Below are positions 15,499 to 23,848 of a stretch of 45,418 nt of DNA, piece after piece. Every line of letters begins with the position of its first letter. The first letter of the stretch is position 1. Source of the DNA: Phycisphaerales bacterium. Its GTDB lineage: Bacteria > Planctomycetota > Phycisphaerae > UBA1845. The stretch is from the NCBI GenBank assembly GCA_003597935.1, contig QZJT01000012.1, positions 1 to 45,418 on the forward strand. The letters are read 5' to 3'. A program made the position numbers and the translations under genes. The notes under the pieces are model-generated. The model had not been told where the DNA came from, did no database searches, and saw only the letters and a list, made by a program, of their open reading frames with translations.

Positions 15499-16681
15499 CG
15501 AACGCCCTCGCGTCATACACGCGCACTCCTTCCAGGTAGACTTCCAGCACGCGGCTGTCCGGGCGGAGCGGATCGCGGGAGAAGACGACGAAGTCCGCGA
15601 TCTTGCCGACTTCGATCGACCCGCGCGTGCCGTCCAGGCCCGCCGCCCGGGCGGCGTTGAGCGTCATCGCCCGCCGCGCTGCACCCGCGGACATGCCGTA
15701 GCGCGCCGCCAGCGCCGCGGTCGTGCGGAGAGAATCCCACGGCGCGGCGGGCAGTCGCGCACCGAATGCCACCTGCACTCCCGCCCTTTCCAGCTCACCG
15801 GCGCCGGCGAGCACGCGCGGCGGCATCGCGGCGGACAGGGGTCCGACGACCACCAGCGCGCCGGCAGCCCGCCCGGCAACTTCGCTGGCAACGTCGGCCG
15901 CTTCTGCGGTGTGTACCAGAACCGGCAGGCGTTCCATACCGGCCAGCAGGTCCAGCGCGCTGCTCACGTCAGCGGCGGACTCGCAGTACACCAGCCCCGG
16001 CAACGCTCCGGCCGCGTACTCCCGCAGCCGCTCGGCGCCGCCGCCGGCCTTCGCCTCGGCCAGCGCCCGGCGAAGCAGGTCGATCGCGCCCAGCCGCGAC
16101 GTCGGCGCCCGCGCGAATTCCAGGGCGCTGGCGCCGAGTACGAACACCAGCGGCCCGTCGTCGGCGATCAGCGAGGCCGTGCGGCGCGGGCCGATGCGGA
16201 CCGGCGCGGTCGTCCCCGCGATAATGTTGTTGAGATTGGGCCACAGGAGCGCGGACGTGTACCCCGCTTGAAGGGCGGCGGCGAAGTGCTCGTGATTCGC
16301 ATCGAGCGCGGTGCGGGCCGACAGCGCCGGGTCGAACGCCTCTGCGCGGGCCGTGTTGGTCCCGTAGACGCCCAGGTTGGACAGCACGTCGATCAGCCCC
16401 GGGCAGAGCACGGCGCCGTCGTCGAATCGGACGACATTCGCGCCGACATCACCGCCGGCGGCGTTGTCATCGCCTGCGGTCACTGACGCGATCCTGCCGT
16501 CCGACACGACAACCGAGGCAGCGCCGCTCAGCGAGCCGTCCGGCGCGAGGACACTCGTCGCCACGAACGTGGTAGCGTCCTCGACCGCCATGGCGGGCGA
16601 TGCCAGCAACAGCACCGCCGCCACCACTGCTGGTGCGGCCAGTCCCATCATCGAACGCGTCCCGTCAGTCCGTTGGTGCAT
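15491..16681 (-). CDS. Secreted amidohydrolase-fold protein, shortest of the array, ligands mostly lost (A7)
   Basis: A 396-residue protein without the K/E insertion. The signal peptide is MGLAAPAVVAAVLLLASPAMA. VVVSDGRIASVTAGDD and TRGSIEVGKIADFVVFSRDP mark the two halves of the sandwich. The HxH site reads PGLIDVLSNLGVYG. Strand 5 keeps one His (LPVLVHTAEAADV). The last site is VAFGARLPAAP, without Asp. A single His cannot make the normal site. ATG 16681 has GGAG 8 nt upstream. It overlaps A6 downstream and follows the hairpin array after A8. Confidence 0.8.
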   Translation of the reverse strand: MHQRTDGTRSMMGLAAPAVVAAVLLLASPAMAVEDATTFVATSVLAPDGSLSGAASVVVSDGRIASVTAGDDNAAGGDVGANVVRFDDGAVLCPGLIDVLSNLGVYGTNTARAEAFDPALSARTALDANHEHFAAALQAGYTSALLWPNLNNIIAGTTAPVRIGPRRTASLIADDGPLVFVLGASALEFARAPTSRLGAIDLLRRALAEAKAGGGAERLREYAAGALPGLVYCESAADVSSALDLLAGMERLPVLVHTAEAADVASEVAGRAAGALVVVGPLSAAMPPRVLAGAGELERAGVQVAFGARLPAAPWDSLRTTAALAARYGMSAGAARRAMTLNAARAAGLDGTRGSIEVGKIADFVVFSRDPLRPDSRVLEVYLEGVRVYDARAFDE

Positions 16682-16692
16682 CCATCAGACTC

Positions 16693-16915
16693 CACCGGAT
16701 ACAAACCGGTGCCACACCCAGAGCCCCGGCTTTCAAGCCGGGCGGGCCACCGGTTGCAAACCGGCGCCACACCCAGAGCCCCGGCTTTCAAGCCGGGCGA
16801 GCCACCGGTTGCAAACCGGCGCCACACTTCAGAGCCCCGGCTTTCAAGCCGGGCGGATCACCGGTTGAAAACCGGTGCCACACGGAATCACCGGTTACAA
16901 ACCGGTGCCACACCG
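16693..16915 (-). repeat. Alternating two-family hairpin array between A8 and A7
   Basis: Three CCCGGCTT-TC-AAGCCGGG hairpins (16725, 16780, 16836), each preceded by GAGCC, alternate with ACCGG/CCGGT-type hairpins (near 16693, 16748, 16803, 16859, 16889). The composite period is 55-56 bp. Some CCGGT arms have drifted to CCGGC. The array fills the gap between two coding regions. Confidence 0.9.
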
Positions 16916-16919
16916 GAAT

Positions 16920-18455
16920 CTACTCCCCGTCCTGGTAGACCAGCTTTCCGGCCACGTAGACGCGCTCCACCTTCGACGCCGGGTCGCCGGGGTCGCCGGT
17001 CCAGACCACCAGGTCCGCCTGCATGCCGGGGGTCAGGTGTCCGATGCGGCGGTCCAGGCCCAGCAGGTCGGCCGCGTCAATCGTCACCCGCCGCAGCGCG
17101 TCCTCGCCCGGGATCCAGGCCGCGGCCGCCTGGGCATTCACCAGCGTGAAGCGCGACAGCGCTGCGCTTCCGGCGCCGGTGCCGATGCCCCACTTCACGC
17201 CGGCCCGCGTCAGCGCCGCCGCCGTCTGCGGCGCGACGTTGCGCCAGGCCGGCCGGACGTCCACCGGCGACGTCTGCGCCTGACCCAGTACCACCGGCAC
17301 TCTCGCATCCGCCAGCGCCTGCGCCACCATCGCCGCCTCGGCGGCGCCTTCGATGACGATCTTAAGACCGAACTCGTCCGCCAGGCTCAACGCATTGAGA
17401 ATATCCGCGCTGCGATCCGCGCGGATGCGCACGGAGAACTCGCGATCGATCGCCTGCAACAACCGCTCTTTGGAGCGGTCGGGCTTGGGTTCCTCCGGCT
17501 TCTTGATCTCTTCTTCCTTCTTCTCCTTGTCGTTGGGCGGCTTGTCCGTTTTCGGCGGCTGGCCCTGGAAGCCGGCGGCCGCATCCGGCCCCTGGGCGGC
17601 GACCATCCCCGTCGGCTGAGCAGCGGCGGCGTCCGCCACGGGCGGTGAGCCCGCCACGGTCGGCGCATCGATCACGGCGGCGGCTGGTTTCCCCTTGCCG
17701 CCGCTTGGATCCTTCTGACCTTCCTTCGGGGGCTCCTTCTTCTCCGCTTCGGTCTTCTTCTCCTGCTCGGCTTCTTTTTCGGCCCGTTCCTTGAGCTTCT
17801 TTTCGTACTCCTTCAGCGCCTCTTCGTACTCTTCCTTTGCCGTGCGGTAATCGAGGGCGTCCTGAAATGCCTTGCGCACCGACCGATAAGTGTTCAGCCG
17901 CGCCGTCGCGGACCGTTCCGACGCAAGGTCGATGCAGAGTTCGTCGTCCCGCTCGATCTTCGCGCCGACGTCGCCTCCGACGCCGCGAGCGAGTTGGATC
18001 ACCGCGGCGCGGCCGTTGATCCCTGCGGCGCTGGCGGCGCTGAGGTACACCGTGGTCACGCCGTTGCGGAGGGCGTCGCGGAAGTCCTCGATGGCATAAC
18101 GATCGAAGGCGTCGAAAGCGTCGGCGGTCGCATCGCCGTTGGCGGCGCCGCCGGAGGTCATGCCGAGCGACGAGTGAGCGTCGATGATGCCGGGTGTGAC
18201 CGTCTTGCCGGCGGCATCAAATGTGCGGGCCAGAAGGGGCACGTCCACCTTCACGCCGACGTCCTCGATGACGCGGCCCTTGATGCGGATCGACCCGCGC
18301 TCGATCACCGGTCCATTCATGCGGATGATGCGGGCGTTCTGAATGACGACCGGCCGTTCGAGAAACTGCCCCGCGGCCGCCTGCGGCAGCAGGAGCAGGG
18401 CGAGGATCGCAGCGTCTCGTGAAGAGCGACAGGACTTCCTGGCTGGCAAGTTCAT
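16920..18455 (-). CDS. Secreted amidohydrolase-fold protein with ~125-residue charged insertion (A8)
   Basis: First gene of the array, 511 residues. The signal peptide is AAILALLLLPQAAAG. PVVIQNARIIRMNGPVIERG and RIGHLTPGMQADLVVWTGDP mark the sandwich. PGIIDAHSSLG keeps the first His (94) but has Ser at the second position. Strand 5 reads VRIRADRSADIL and the last site GIGTGAGSAAL, so the site is incomplete. Residues ~203-330 are a Lys/Glu coiled-coil-like helix followed by a Pro/Ala/Lys linker, at the position of the short KWEAYE helix of A3. ATG 18455 follows AGGTGGG. The 147-nt gap to pabA upstream could hold a promoter, but I see no clear one. Confidence 0.8.
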   Translation of the reverse strand: MNLPARKSCRSSRDAAILALLLLPQAAAGQFLERPVVIQNARIIRMNGPVIERGSIRIKGRVIEDVGVKVDVPLLARTFDAAGKTVTPGIIDAHSSLGMTSGGAANGDATADAFDAFDRYAIEDFRDALRNGVTTVYLSAASAAGINGRAAVIQLARGVGGDVGAKIERDDELCIDLASERSATARLNTYRSVRKAFQDALDYRTAKEEYEEALKEYEKKLKERAEKEAEQEKKTEAEKKEPPKEGQKDPSGGKGKPAAAVIDAPTVAGSPPVADAAAAQPTGMVAAQGPDAAAGFQGQPPKTDKPPNDKEKKEEEIKKPEEPKPDRSKERLLQAIDREFSVRIRADRSADILNALSLADEFGLKIVIEGAAEAAMVAQALADARVPVVLGQAQTSPVDVRPAWRNVAPQTAAALTRAGVKWGIGTGAGSAALSRFTLVNAQAAAAWIPGEDALRRVTIDAADLLGLDRRIGHLTPGMQADLVVWTGDPGDPASKVERVYVAGKLVYQDGE

Positions 18456-18602
18456 CCCACCTGGTCTATCGGCTTTGGGCCGGCCATCCGCGCCGGATGA
18501 CCACCGCTTCGCGCCATCGCACAACGGAATGCCCCACCCCGCGGTTGAGCGTCGTTCTGCACGTTGATCCGCAGACGCAATATAGCGTTCCGCCCGCGCC
18601 GG

Positions 18603-19385
18603 TCAAAACGCCCCGCGCCGGCCGCCGCCTATGCTCAGGCCGAGCCGTGCGGTGATCGCTGACGCTGGAGCGCCGCCCATGATCGGCCGGTCACGCGGGG
18701 GAACCTGGCCGCCACTGCACAGCGCACGGCCGGTCTGTTCGGAGCGGCCGGTCATGCGAAGGAAGTTGTCGGCCATCCGTCGTCCGTGCTCGGTCATGAA
18801 GCTCTCCGGGTGGAACTGCACTCCCTCCAGCAGCCGGGCGGGATCGCGGACGGCCATGAGTTCGCCGGCTTCAGACCACGCGGACGGCTCGAAGCCGGCC
18901 GGCAGGCGCCGCTCATCGGCGATCAGCGAGTGATAGCGCGCGGCCGTGAACGGGCTGGGGACGCCGGCGAAGATGCCGCGGCCGTCGTGGCGGATCAGGC
19001 TGGTTTTTCCGTGCATGACGCGGCCTGCGTGAACCACCGCTCCGCCGCGGGCGCTGACCATGCACTGGTGACCGAGGCAGACGCCCAGGATGGGTGTGCG
19101 GCCCTGGAAATGGCGGATGACGTCGATGCTCCTGCCGGCCTCCGCCGGCCCCCGCGGCCCCGGCGAAATCACGACGTGCGTAGGCGCCAGCTCGTCCAGA
19201 TCCACGACGCCGCTCCTGCGATCCATGGCGTCCGCCGCGTCGCTCCGGTCCGCTGTGTCCATGCCGTCCATTGAACAGCGGTCGCTGCGCACCACGCGGA
19301 TCGCCTCGCGCCCGATCAGCTCCGCAAAGAGCTGCACCAGGTTGTACGTGAACGAGTCGTAGTTATCGATGACCAAAAGGCGCAT
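18603..19385 (-). CDS. pabA: Glutamine amidotransferase, aminodeoxychorismate/anthranilate synthase component II
   Basis: A class I glutaminase that supplies ammonia to chorismate for folate (p-aminobenzoate) or tryptophan synthesis. MRLLVIDNYDSFTYNLVQ, GVCLGHQ (Cys103 nucleophile) and GVQFHPES (His192, Glu194) give the catalytic triad. PabA and TrpG cannot be told apart here, and no component I gene is adjacent. Residues ~38-57 are an unusual Met/Asp-rich insertion (SMDGMDTADRSDAADAMDRR), and ~45 extra residues follow the normal C-terminus. It lies 6 nt after the methyltransferase-like gene. Confidence 0.9.
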   Translation of the reverse strand: MRLLVIDNYDSFTYNLVQLFAELIGREAIRVVRSDRCSMDGMDTADRSDAADAMDRRSGVVDLDELAPTHVVISPGPRGPAEAGRSIDVIRHFQGRTPILGVCLGHQCMVSARGGAVVHAGRVMHGKTSLIRHDGRGIFAGVPSPFTAARYHSLIADERRLPAGFEPSAWSEAGELMAVRDPARLLEGVQFHPESFMTEHGRRMADNFLRMTGRSEQTGRALCSGGQVPPRDRPIMGGAPASAITARLGLSIGGGRRGAF

Positions 19386-19391
19386 GACCCA

Positions 19392-20045
19392 TCACCAGAT
19401 GCCGGGCAACAAGCGAAAACGCACGCGGGCCGCGTACTCGCGGTAGCCCTCCAGGTGCTCGTGCAGGAAGCGATCCTCGAGAATCGTGCGGCGGAGCAGC
19501 AGCGCGGCCGCGCCCAGCAACGGCAGCAGCGACCAGTACGAACCCATCAAGAGCGACCCGAACGGGAAACCGAGAATGCTCACCGCGTAGCCCGGGTGAC
19601 GGACGCAACTATACGGTCCGTCCGTGATCAGGTGGTGGCCGCGCTCGTGCTGGATCCGCACCACCGGCGAGAAGAACCGGTTGGTGCGGATCGTCCACAC
19701 GGCGGCCGCGAACATGCCCACCAGGCCGGCCGCGCCGCAAACGCGCACGCCGGTCGGGACCGCGCCGGACCAATGGAAGCGCCCCGCGTCCAACCCCGCG
19801 ACGACCAGATGGGCCGCCAGGAACGGGCTGACCCACGCCCGCAGATGCCGATCAACGCCGCCCGGACCGGGTCGCAGACGCTCACGCACCAGATCCGGGC
19901 CGATCACCCGCGGCAGGACGGCGAACGTCACGCCGATCAGCGCCACGTAAGCCCACAGCCAGGGCATGGACGGCGAACCCGCGCTGCCCAGCAGGATGCC
20001 GGCGACAGCCAGCAGGATTGCGATCGACGTCACCAGCGGACGCAT
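19392..20045 (-). CDS. Isoprenylcysteine carboxyl methyltransferase-like membrane protein
   Basis: A 217-residue integral membrane protein with about five hydrophobic segments. The C-terminal signature GPYSCVRHPGYAVSILG followed by EDRFLHEHLEGYREYAARV is the ICMT / phospholipid methyltransferase pattern (RHPxY, then E and Y residues that bind S-adenosylmethionine). Bacterial members methylate lipids, quinone-like compounds or unknown substrates. It is tightly packed between the UPF0173 hydrolase (10 nt) and pabA (6 nt), so it is probably co-transcribed. Confidence 0.8.
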   Translation of the reverse strand: MRPLVTSIAILLAVAGILLGSAGSPSMPWLWAYVALIGVTFAVLPRVIGPDLVRERLRPGPGGVDRHLRAWVSPFLAAHLVVAGLDAGRFHWSGAVPTGVRVCGAAGLVGMFAAAVWTIRTNRFFSPVVRIQHERGHHLITDGPYSCVRHPGYAVSILGFPFGSLLMGSYWSLLPLLGAAALLLRRTILEDRFLHEHLEGYREYAARVRFRLLPGIW

Positions 20046-20055
20046 CGTCGTTGCG

Positions 20056-20790
20056 CTACAACGTCAGACCGGCGGCCGACCAGTTCATCGCCTGGCCCAC
20101 CTCGGGAACCAGCAGCCGCCGCTTCAACTCCGCCGGCAGGGCGGTGCGGAACTCGTCGGCGGACTGAGCGAGGATCGGAAAGGTCTGGTAGTGGATCGGC
20201 ACGATCACGTCCGGTTTGAGCAGCTCCGCCGCGATGGCGGCGCCGGCCGCGCCCATCGTGAACAGGTCGCCGATGGGCAGTATTGCGATCTTCGGGTCCC
20301 ACAATCGACGGATGAGCGCCATGTCGCCGAACACGTCCGTGTCGCCAGCATGGTAGACCCGCGCCAGGCCCGGCGCGTCGATCACCAGCCCGTTCGGCAT
20401 GCCCGCGTAGATGGGGCCGTTCGGCCCCGACAGGGCGGACGAATGAAATGCCTTGGTCAGCGACACGCGAACGCCGTCGACCTGCTGCATGCCGCCCGTG
20501 TTCATGCCGCAGTAGTGGCCGGCGCCGATCGTGTGCTCCAGGGCGGCGCACAGGTCGTAGTTTCCCACGATCTTCGGATTGAACTGCCGGATCAGGCGTC
20601 CCACGTCGGCGACGTGGTCGAAGTGACCGTGGGTCAACAGAACCAGGTCGCACCGGTCGAGGGTCTTCAGCTCATCCGGGCAGGCGGGGTTCTCCGCCAG
20701 CCACGGGTCGATCATGATGACCCGGCCGTCCTCGAGCAGCAGCCGCACGGTGGAATGCCCGAACCAGGTGATGGTCGCGCTGGTCTTCAT
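20056..20790 (-). CDS. UPF0173-type metallo-beta-lactamase-fold hydrolase
   Basis: A 244-residue cytoplasmic protein. ITWFGHSTVRLL at the N-terminus, THGHFDH (HxHxDH zinc motif), YHAGDTDVFG (Asp ligand) and IPIHYQTFP-type end (VPIHYQTFP) match the UPF0173/YtkL family of metal-dependent hydrolases. The physiological substrate is not known. Its start codon directly abuts the pyrG stop (no gap), which suggests coupling. Confidence 0.85.
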   Translation of the reverse strand: MKTSATITWFGHSTVRLLLEDGRVIMIDPWLAENPACPDELKTLDRCDLVLLTHGHFDHVADVGRLIRQFNPKIVGNYDLCAALEHTIGAGHYCGMNTGGMQQVDGVRVSLTKAFHSSALSGPNGPIYAGMPNGLVIDAPGLARVYHAGDTDVFGDMALIRRLWDPKIAILPIGDLFTMGAAGAAIAAELLKPDVIVPIHYQTFPILAQSADEFRTALPAELKRRLLVPEVGQAMNWSAAGLTL

Positions 20791-22590
20791 CTAATCGCTC
20801 CCGGCCATTCGACATTCGCAGGCCCCCGCCGGCGCCGAATCCGCGGCCGCCGGGGGCGGATCGCCCGGCACGACGCCGCTTCTGATCAGCGACGCCCGCA
20901 CCAGACCCAGGAAAAACGGTGACGGATGGAGCGGCCGGCTGGTCAGCTCCGGATGGCTCTGGGTGGCGACGAAGAACGGGTGGGTCGACTCCGGCAATTC
21001 GAGCACCTGCACGATGGGCTGATTCGGCGCCCAGCCGGAAAAGACCAGCCCGCCGCTGGTGAGCCGGTCCAGGTACGCCGGGTTGACCTCCCAGCGGTGG
21101 CGGAAGCGCAGGCGCGTCTGCCGAGCGCCGCCGAAGAGGCGGGCGGCCAGGCTGCCGGGCTGGAGTTCCACGTCCTGCCCGCCGAGGCGCATGTTGCCGC
21201 CCAGGCTGACGATGTCCGCCTGCTCCGGCAGCAGGTCGATCACCGGGTGGGGGCAATCGCGGTCGATCTCGGTGCTGCTGGCGTGCTCCAGGCCGCAGAC
21301 GTGCCGCGCGTATTCGATGACCGCGATCTGCATGCCGTAGCACAGGCCCAGGTAGGGGATGCCGTTCTGGCGGGCGTAGCGCACGCACTCGATCTTGCCG
21401 TCCACGCCGCGCACGCCGAAGCCGCCGGGGATGATGATGCCGTGCAGGCCGGCCAGCCGCTCGGAGAGGTTGCTGGCGGTGAGGTCGGAGCTGTCCACCC
21501 AGTCGATGCGGACGCTGGCGCTGAACGTCGCTCCGGCGTGCTCCAGCGCCTGAATGACGCTGGCGTAGCTGTCGCGCAGGGCGGTGTACTTGCCGATGAC
21601 GCCGATCGTGATGGGGTAGCGGGCGTTGCGGAACCGCTTGATGTAGTCGTTCCAGGTCGCCCGTCGCTCTTCCTCGCGGACCGGGTCGACGCGTTCCGCC
21701 AGGCTGAGCAGTTCGATCACGGCCGCGTCGATGCCGGCCCCGCGCAGCATCTCCGGGATGACGTAGATGCTGTCGCAATCGTGCATCGAGAAAACCCGCG
21801 CCATCGGCACGTTGGCATAGAGCGCCAGTTTTTCTCTGGCCTTGGTCGTCACGGGGTTGTGGGCGCGGCAGGCGATGATGTGCGGGTGAATACCGGCGGC
21901 GTTCAGCAGCTTGAGGTTGAGCTGGGCGGCCTTGGACTTCTGCTCCCCCAGGGCGGGAGGCTCGATGACGTAGGTCAGAGCCACGAAGCAGAAGTTCTGC
22001 GACCCTTCCTCGTAGGCCATCTCGCGGACGGCTTCGATGAAGTAGGCGTTCTCGACGTCCCCCACGGTGCCGCCGATTTCGACGAACACCAGGTCCGCCT
22101 CGCTGGCCACCGCCAGTTCGCGCAGTCGCATCTTCACCTCGCCGGTGACGTGGGGGATCATCTGCACGTCGCGGCCCAGGTAGCGCCCCTGGCGCTCCTT
22201 CTCCAGCACGGTCGAGAAGATCTGGCCGCTGGTGGTGAAGTTGAGACGGGTGAGATCCTGGTCGAGCATGCGCTCGTAGGTGCCCAGGTCCATGTCGCAC
22301 TCCATGCCGTCGTCGAGGACGAAGACCTCGCCGTGGCGGTATGGATTGAGCGTGCCGCTGTCGCGGTTGAGATAGCCTTCCAGCTTGATGGGGGCGACGG
22401 TCAGGCCTTTGTCCTGCATGATGCAGGCCAGCGAACTGGAGAAGATGCCCTTGCCCAGGCCGCTCATGACGGTGCCGAAGACGACGACGTATTTCGTCCG
22501 CCCGGGGACGTAGCCGGTCGGCATGGGCGTGTAGAATTCCGTTTCGTCCGACGCGTTGGCCAGGGATGAGAGCATGTTGTCCGACGCCAT
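20791..22590 (-). CDS. pyrG: CTP synthase
   Basis: Converts UTP, ATP and glutamine to CTP. The synthetase domain has KYVVVFGTVMSGLGKGIFSS (P-loop at ~43-48), KLEGYLNRDSGTLNPYRHGE, EIGGTVGDVE and HNPVTTKAREK. The glutaminase domain has IIIPGGFGVRG and GLCYGMQIAVIEYAR (Cys nucleophile), and ends with ATQSHPELTSRP. At 599 residues it is longer than the usual ~545, with a ~34-residue N-terminal extension and an Ala/Pro-rich tail ending ACECRM, encoded by one copy of the 9-bp repeat. FGTVMSGLGKG differs from the common TGGVVSSLGKG and may mark a lineage. It shares an operon with kdsB, which consumes CTP. Confidence 0.95.
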   Translation of the reverse strand: MASDNMLSSLANASDETEFYTPMPTGYVPGRTKYVVVFGTVMSGLGKGIFSSSLACIMQDKGLTVAPIKLEGYLNRDSGTLNPYRHGEVFVLDDGMECDMDLGTYERMLDQDLTRLNFTTSGQIFSTVLEKERQGRYLGRDVQMIPHVTGEVKMRLRELAVASEADLVFVEIGGTVGDVENAYFIEAVREMAYEEGSQNFCFVALTYVIEPPALGEQKSKAAQLNLKLLNAAGIHPHIIACRAHNPVTTKAREKLALYANVPMARVFSMHDCDSIYVIPEMLRGAGIDAAVIELLSLAERVDPVREEERRATWNDYIKRFRNARYPITIGVIGKYTALRDSYASVIQALEHAGATFSASVRIDWVDSSDLTASNLSERLAGLHGIIIPGGFGVRGVDGKIECVRYARQNGIPYLGLCYGMQIAVIEYARHVCGLEHASSTEIDRDCPHPVIDLLPEQADIVSLGGNMRLGGQDVELQPGSLAARLFGGARQTRLRFRHRWEVNPAYLDRLTSGGLVFSGWAPNQPIVQVLELPESTHPFFVATQSHPELTSRPLHPSPFFLGLVRASLIRSGVVPGDPPPAAADSAPAGACECRMAGSD

Positions 22591-22611
22591 AGGCCTTCCG
22601 TTTCTGTGTAG

Positions 22612-22688
22612 CACCGGTCTTCAACCGGTGTCCGGTGTGGCACCGGCTTCTAACCGGTGTCCGGTGTGGCACCGGTTTCTAACCGGTG
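22612..22688 (-). repeat. Three CACCGG-type hairpins between kdsB and pyrG
   Basis: CACCGG...CCGGTG hairpins start at 22612, 22641 and 22670, exactly 29 bp apart. The turns (TCTTCAA, CTTCTAA, TTTCTAA) differ slightly. The last copy contains the kdsB stop codon (TAG at 22679-22681), so the repeat supplies the end of that gene. Confidence 0.9.
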
Positions 22689-23605
22689 TTCAGCACCGCG
22701 CTTCCGCCGCGTACACGGGCGACAAATGCCGCGTAATCCTCCGGCGTGTCGATGCCCGGCGGTTGCGGCGGCACCACCTCCACCGCCAGGGTCCGCCCTG
22801 ACTCGAGCCACGCCAACTGCTCCAGCGCTTCCGCCTTCGCCAGCGGCGACTCCGCAGCGGAACTGGTGATGGCCGCCAGCACCGCCGGTCGAAACGCGTA
22901 AACGCCCAGGTGCAGCAGCCAGCGCGATGGGTCCAGCACCGCCCCACGATCGCCGCGCGGGTACGGTAGCAAGCTCCGCGAGAAATACAGCGCGCGGCCG
23001 GCGGCGTCCAGCACGACCTTGACGCAGTTCGGGTCCTTGGGAGAGCCCGGCCCCTCTGCCGGCGAATCCGCCGGGAAAGGACAGGCGAGCGTGCCGATGT
23101 CGCACGGCGGAAGTGGCTGACCGACGCGCGGATCCGGCGTATTCATGCCGGGGTCCCCACCCGGAACCCCGGCCTCACGCGACCTCGCGAGCGCATCAGG
23201 ACGGGCCGAGCGGCAAGACCCCCGCGTGTCGACGCTGGAACGCCCGCAACGCTCCATGCGGGCCACCAGCCGATCCAACACGGCCGGGTCGAGTTCCGGT
23301 TCGTCGCCCTGCACGTTGAGCACCAGATCATCGTCGGCCAAGCCCATCCCGCCTGCAACTTCGGCCACCCGGCAGGTGCCGTTCGGATGATCCGCCCGCG
23401 TCAGACGCGCCTCCGCCCCGAAGGAAGCCACCGCGTCGGCGATGCGATCGTCATCGGTCGCGACGATGACGCGGTCGACGCGTTGCGCCCGGCGGACCTG
23501 CTCCCAGGTGTGCTGAATGAGCGGCTTTCCGGTGTCGGCGGCGAGCGGTTTGGCGGGAAATCGGGTCGAGGCGTACCGGGCAGGGATGACGGCGATCACT
23601 GCCAT
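22679..23605 (-). CDS. kdsB: 3-deoxy-manno-octulosonate cytidylyltransferase (CMP-Kdo synthetase)
   Basis: Activates Kdo with CTP for the inner core of lipopolysaccharide. MAVIAVIPARYASTRFPAKP, VIVATDDDRI, NGTCRVAEVA, LNVQGDEPE and ALYFSRSLLPYPR are the family motifs, followed by LGVYAFR and GIDTPEDY. The usual length is ~250; this one is 308. The excess is a Pro/Gly/Ser/Arg-rich insertion at ~121-167 (coordinates ~23105-23245), carrying a degenerate GGCGTATTCATGCCGG hairpin. The insertion sits between the ERC helix and the DIGTLACPF segment, a surface position in this family. GGGGGG lies about 8 nt before ATG 23605. It heads the minus-strand run. Confidence 0.92.
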   Translation of the reverse strand: MAVIAVIPARYASTRFPAKPLAADTGKPLIQHTWEQVRRAQRVDRVIVATDDDRIADAVASFGAEARLTRADHPNGTCRVAEVAGGMGLADDDLVLNVQGDEPELDPAVLDRLVARMERCGRSSVDTRGSCRSARPDALARSREAGVPGGDPGMNTPDPRVGQPLPPCDIGTLACPFPADSPAEGPGSPKDPNCVKVVLDAAGRALYFSRSLLPYPRGDRGAVLDPSRWLLHLGVYAFRPAVLAAITSSAAESPLAKAEALEQLAWLESGRTLAVEVVPPQPPGIDTPEDYAAFVARVRGGSAVLNTG

Positions 23606-23697
23606 CGTCCGGCCCCCCTTCGCGGACTGGTCCATCGTTCGTCTGGCACGTGTGGCTTATACCGCCGCGCGGTGAATTCGTCAAAGTCGGAACCCGC

Positions 23698-23752
23698 TTC
23701 CTTACGGGCGCGGTTCGGATTGGGCCGTTTCCTCATGGGCGCGGTTCGGATT
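23698..23752 (+). promoter_or_regulatory. 24-bp direct repeat at 31-bp spacing in a divergent intergenic region
   Basis: Two copies of TTCC-x-x-x-x-GGGCGCGGTTCGGATT (23698-23721 and 23729-23752; 22 of 24 positions identical) lie between divergent kdsB and the small secreted protein gene. A 31-bp period is about three helical turns, so both copies face the same side of the DNA. An operator pair is possible, but so is a simple duplication. Confidence 0.45.
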
Positions 23753-23848
23753 CGTGAAAGATGCCGCCGGTGGCCGCCAACACTCCATCGGAAGGCGGAC
23801 GAGGCGTCCGCCGCGTTTCGGAAGGAACTGAGTTTAAGGAGTTTGACC

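Noticed and set aside
20672-22672. 666-residue minus-strand frame overlapping pyrG
   Set aside because: It is a shifted frame of pyrG and its neighbour; the CTP synthase motifs are in the other frame.
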